Shown here: positions 6,222-8,240 of the stretch, in pieces | How the letters are laid out: every line of letters begins with the position of its first letter | How positions within the stretch are numbered: the stretch's first letter is position 1 | NCBI GenBank assembly: GCA_002422455.1 | Contig: DIVK01000102.1 | Coordinates: 5,352-13,591 of the forward strand | Length of the DNA: 8,240 nt | Direction: 5' to 3' | Origin: Rhodoferax sp. UBA6134 | Lineage (GTDB): Bacteria; Pseudomonadota; Gammaproteobacteria; Burkholderiales; Burkholderiaceae_C | Notes under the pieces: generated by a model | What the model saw: only the letters and a program-made list of their open reading frames with translations | Database searches by the model: none | What the model was told of the DNA's origin: nothing | Position numbers and translations under genes: made by a program

Positions 6222-8078
6222 TTGGACAAGAAACACACCTGGAATCTGGGCTATTGGATCATTGCGCTATTGCTGCTGGTGTTGCTGCAGGACATCTGGC
6301 AGGGCGTCAGCCAGTCGCAGGCCGTTGCGTACAGCGAATTTGAAAAAGCCCTGGCCGCAGGGCGCATTGCCGACATCACGGTTTCCGATCGCACAATGAC
6401 GGGGCGGCTCAAAACGCCTGACGGCAGCAAGACCACCCTGGTCGCGGTGCGGGTAGAGCCCGAGCTGGTGGCCCGGCTCGAAAAATACGACGTACCCTAT
6501 ACCCGGGTCGTGGAGAGCACGCTGTTGACGAGCCTGTTGTCGTGGATCGTGCCGGCATTCATTTTCTTTGGCGTGTGGTTTTTTCTGTTTCGCCGTTTTG
6601 CCGACAGGCAGGGCATGGGTGGCTTTCTGTCGATCGGCAAGAGTCGCGCCAAAATTTACGCCCAGACCGACACCGGCGTTACCTTTGCCGACGTGGCCGG
6701 TGTCGATGAAGCCAAGCATGAACTGGAGGAGGTGGTGGATTTCCTCAAGCACCCGAAGGAATATGGGCGTCTGGGGGCCCATATTCCCAAGGGTGTGCTG
6801 CTGGTGGGGCCTCCGGGCACCGGCAAGACGCTGCTGGCCAGGGCTGTGGCGGGTGAAGCCGGCGTGCCATTTTTCTCGATCTCGGGCAGTGAATTCGTCG
6901 AGATGTTTGTTGGCGTCGGCGCGGCACGGGTGCGCGATCTGTTTGAGCAGGCGCGGTTGCGGGCACCGGCCATCATCTTCATTGACGAACTGGATGCGCT
7001 AGGGCGCGCCCGTGGCGCTTTTCCCGGCCTGGGCGGGCATGACGAGAAGGAACAGACGCTGAACCAGCTGTTGTCGGAGATGGACGGGTTCGACGCGTCG
7101 GTCGGGTTGATCATCCTGTCGGCGACCAATCGGCCGGAAATTCTGGACCCGGCACTGCTGCGGGCCGGCCGCTTTGACCGCCAGGTGCTGGTCGACCGGC
7201 CTGACCGTAAAGGCCGCACCGACATCCTGCAAGTACACGTGCGCCGGATCAAGATCGACGCCGCGCTGCAGCTGGAAGACGTGGCGGCCCTGACCCCCGG
7301 TTTCAGCGGTGCCGACCTGGCCAATCTGGTGAATGAGGCCGCGCTGGCGGCGACCCGGCGCAAGGCGGAGCAGGTGACGCTGCCCGACTTCACCGTCGCC
7401 GTGGAGCGCATCGTCGCCGGTCTGGAGCGCAAGAACCGGGTGCTCAACCCCAGGGAGCGCGAGGCCGTGGCGTTTCACGAAATGGGCCACGCCCTGGTGG
7501 CGCTGGCCCAGCCGGGCGCCGACCCGGTGCACAAGGTATCGATCATCCCGCATGGTATTGGTGCGCTGGGCTACACCATCCAGCGCCCCACCGAAGACCG
7601 CTACCTGATGACGCGGCCCGAACTGGAGCAGAAAATCGCAGTGCTGCTGGGCGGGCGGGCGGCCGAAAAGCTGGTGTTTGGCGTGCTCTCCACCGGAGCG
7701 GCGGACGATCTGGCCAAGGCGACGGACATTGCTCGCGACATGGTGACCCGCTATGGCATGGACGAAGACCTGGGCTACGTCGCCTTTGAGCCGCAGCGCC
7801 AGCAAATGCTCGACCTGTCGGCCGGCATGCTGCCGCGCGGCAGCCCGATGTCGGAAGAGACGCAACGGCGCATTGACGAGGCGATCCGCGGCATCGTGAT
7901 GAGCGGTTTTGCGCAGGCAACGGCCATTCTGGGCGCCAACCGGGGTGTGCTTGAGCAGGGCGCGCGCGCCTTGCTTGACAAGGAGACGCTGGATGAAGCG
8001 GCCATTCGCGCCCTGACGGCCGAGCTGCGGCGCGTCGGGCCGGATCAGACTTCGCCTGCGGCCACACCCCTGGGCTAA
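6222..8078 (+). CDS. ftsH: ATP-dependent zinc metalloprotease FtsH (second-type paralog)
   Basis: This 618-residue inner-membrane AAA+ protease unfolds and degrades membrane and regulatory proteins as a hexamer. Seen: an N-terminal membrane helix (about 11-27), a small periplasmic domain (28-100), a second helix (about 101-124), an AAA+ module and an M41 peptidase domain. The AAA+ module has Walker A GPPGTGKT (196-203), pore motif FVG (229-231), Walker B IIFIDELDAL (251-260) and the second region of homology ATNRPEILDPALLRAGRFDR (301-320). The M41 zinc site is HEMGH (419-423), with third ligand D496 in STGAADD. All catalytic residues are present. The start is TTG 6222 (MDKKHTWNLGYW), backed by AAGAGG; most of the longer open frame upstream overlaps the cyclase gene. 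The KK...YWIIALLLLVLLQ opening and the place after a cyclase gene, not in an rlmE-ftsH-folP group, suggest an accessory FtsH besides the housekeeping one. The second 119-bp element starts right after its TAA. Confidence 0.96.
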   Translation: MDKKHTWNLGYWIIALLLLVLLQDIWQGVSQSQAVAYSEFEKALAAGRIADITVSDRTMTGRLKTPDGSKTTLVAVRVEPELVARLEKYDVPYTRVVESTLLTSLLSWIVPAFIFFGVWFFLFRRFADRQGMGGFLSIGKSRAKIYAQTDTGVTFADVAGVDEAKHELEEVVDFLKHPKEYGRLGAHIPKGVLLVGPPGTGKTLLARAVAGEAGVPFFSISGSEFVEMFVGVGAARVRDLFEQARLRAPAIIFIDELDALGRARGAFPGLGGHDEKEQTLNQLLSEMDGFDASVGLIILSATNRPEILDPALLRAGRFDRQVLVDRPDRKGRTDILQVHVRRIKIDAALQLEDVAALTPGFSGADLANLVNEAALAATRRKAEQVTLPDFTVAVERIVAGLERKNRVLNPREREAVAFHEMGHALVALAQPGADPVHKVSIIPHGIGALGYTIQRPTEDRYLMTRPELEQKIAVLLGGRAAEKLVFGVLSTGAADDLAKATDIARDMVTRYGMDEDLGYVAFEPQRQQMLDLSAGMLPRGSPMSEETQRRIDEAIRGIVMSGFAQATAILGANRGVLEQGARALLDKETLDEAAIRALTAELRRVGPDQTSPAATPLG

Positions 8079-8197
8079 GACTACGCTGAATAAGTCCGTT
8101 CACGTTAAGCCTGTCGAAACGCTGCCCTTGCAAATCAACAACTTGCGAAGGACTTCGACAGGCTCAGTCCGAACGGGGAGACTTGTTCAGCATTGCC
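8079..8197. mobile_element. 119-bp MITE-like palindromic element, copy 2
   Basis: Same length, orientation and structure as the copy after the Crp/Fnr gene. In the 109-bp core I count 12 differences by eye (about 89% identity). Ends: GACTACGCTGAATAAGTC and, on the minus strand, GGCAATGCTGAACAAGTC (14 of 18 match). The inner arms are TTAAGCCTGTCGAA against TTCGACAGGCTCAG. The left flank is CTAA (8075-8078), which contains the ftsH stop and fits YTAR; the right flank GTTT (8198-8201) does not repeat it, so the target duplication is lost, or the ends are set slightly wrong. No ORF inside. A hairpin at the end of the cyclase-ftsH transcript is likely. Confidence 0.72.
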
Positions 8198-8240
8198 GTT
8201 TGCGATTTGTCAAGGCCTCGCAGCAGGCCATGGCTACGCT
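8198..8240. other. Right window edge, nothing called
   Basis: These 43 bases hold a short inverted repeat (GGCCT/AGGCC, about 8213-8229). On the minus strand, two frames are open from the window edge into the element (stops near 8187 and in the element). A convergent gene could end here, but the piece is too short to judge. Confidence 0.2.

Noticed and set aside
5003..6238. Minus-strand 411-codon open frame opposite the cyclase gene
   Set aside because: It lies wholly opposite a gene with clear PAS and GGDEF motifs, shows no domain of its own and has the His/Arg/Gln-rich make-up of an antisense shadow in GC-rich DNA.
1..8240. CRISPR arrays, tRNA or rRNA genes
   Set aside because: No regularly spaced short repeats and no cloverleaf or rRNA-like sequence were seen; the only larger repeat is the 119-bp pair.

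Overview
The window looks like a chromosomal segment of a GC-rich Gram-negative bacterium, most likely a betaproteobacterium of the order Burkholderiales (Comamonadaceae-like). This rests on protein style, codon use and the REP-like dyad CTTCGACAGGCTCAG, which I remember as common in that group. It is an inference without a database search.

Layout. At the left edge, on the minus strand, lies the N-terminal part of miaA (tRNA dimethylallyltransferase), cut by the window end. Diverging from it is a plus-strand regulatory block. A soluble PAS-PAS-HisKA_3 sensor kinase (730-2172) overlaps a NarL/FixJ-type response regulator (2169-2846) by ATGA. A Crp/Fnr-family regulator without the N-terminal Fe-S cysteines follows (2976-3734). 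The order resembles the FixL-FixJ-FixK cascade. The second PAS domain keeps a histidine at the place of the FixL/DosP heme ligand, but not the distal arginine.

A 119-bp near-palindromic element begins directly after the stop codon of the Crp/Fnr gene. About 500 bp with no recognised gene follow, holding one weak 86-codon ORF. Then come a multi-PAS GGDEF diguanylate cyclase with an intact I-site (4355-6202) and, 19 nt later, a second-type FtsH membrane AAA+ metalloprotease starting at TTG (6222-8078). A second copy of the 119-bp element, about 89% identical in its core, same orientation and same length, begins directly after the ftsH stop codon.

How the genes may work together. The kinase and regulator form one translationally coupled two-component pair, probably feeding the Crp/Fnr protein. 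The cyclase makes c-di-GMP under control of its own PAS sensors and is co-transcribed with the protease. Whether the two blocks are linked functionally cannot be read from the sequence.

The most notable signal is the pair of 119-bp elements. Their ends look like IS5-group terminal inverted repeats, and the left flanks (TTAG, CTAA) fit the YTAR target of that group. Since YTAR contains TAG or TAA, this could explain why both copies sit exactly on stop codons, where they may act as 3'-end hairpins.
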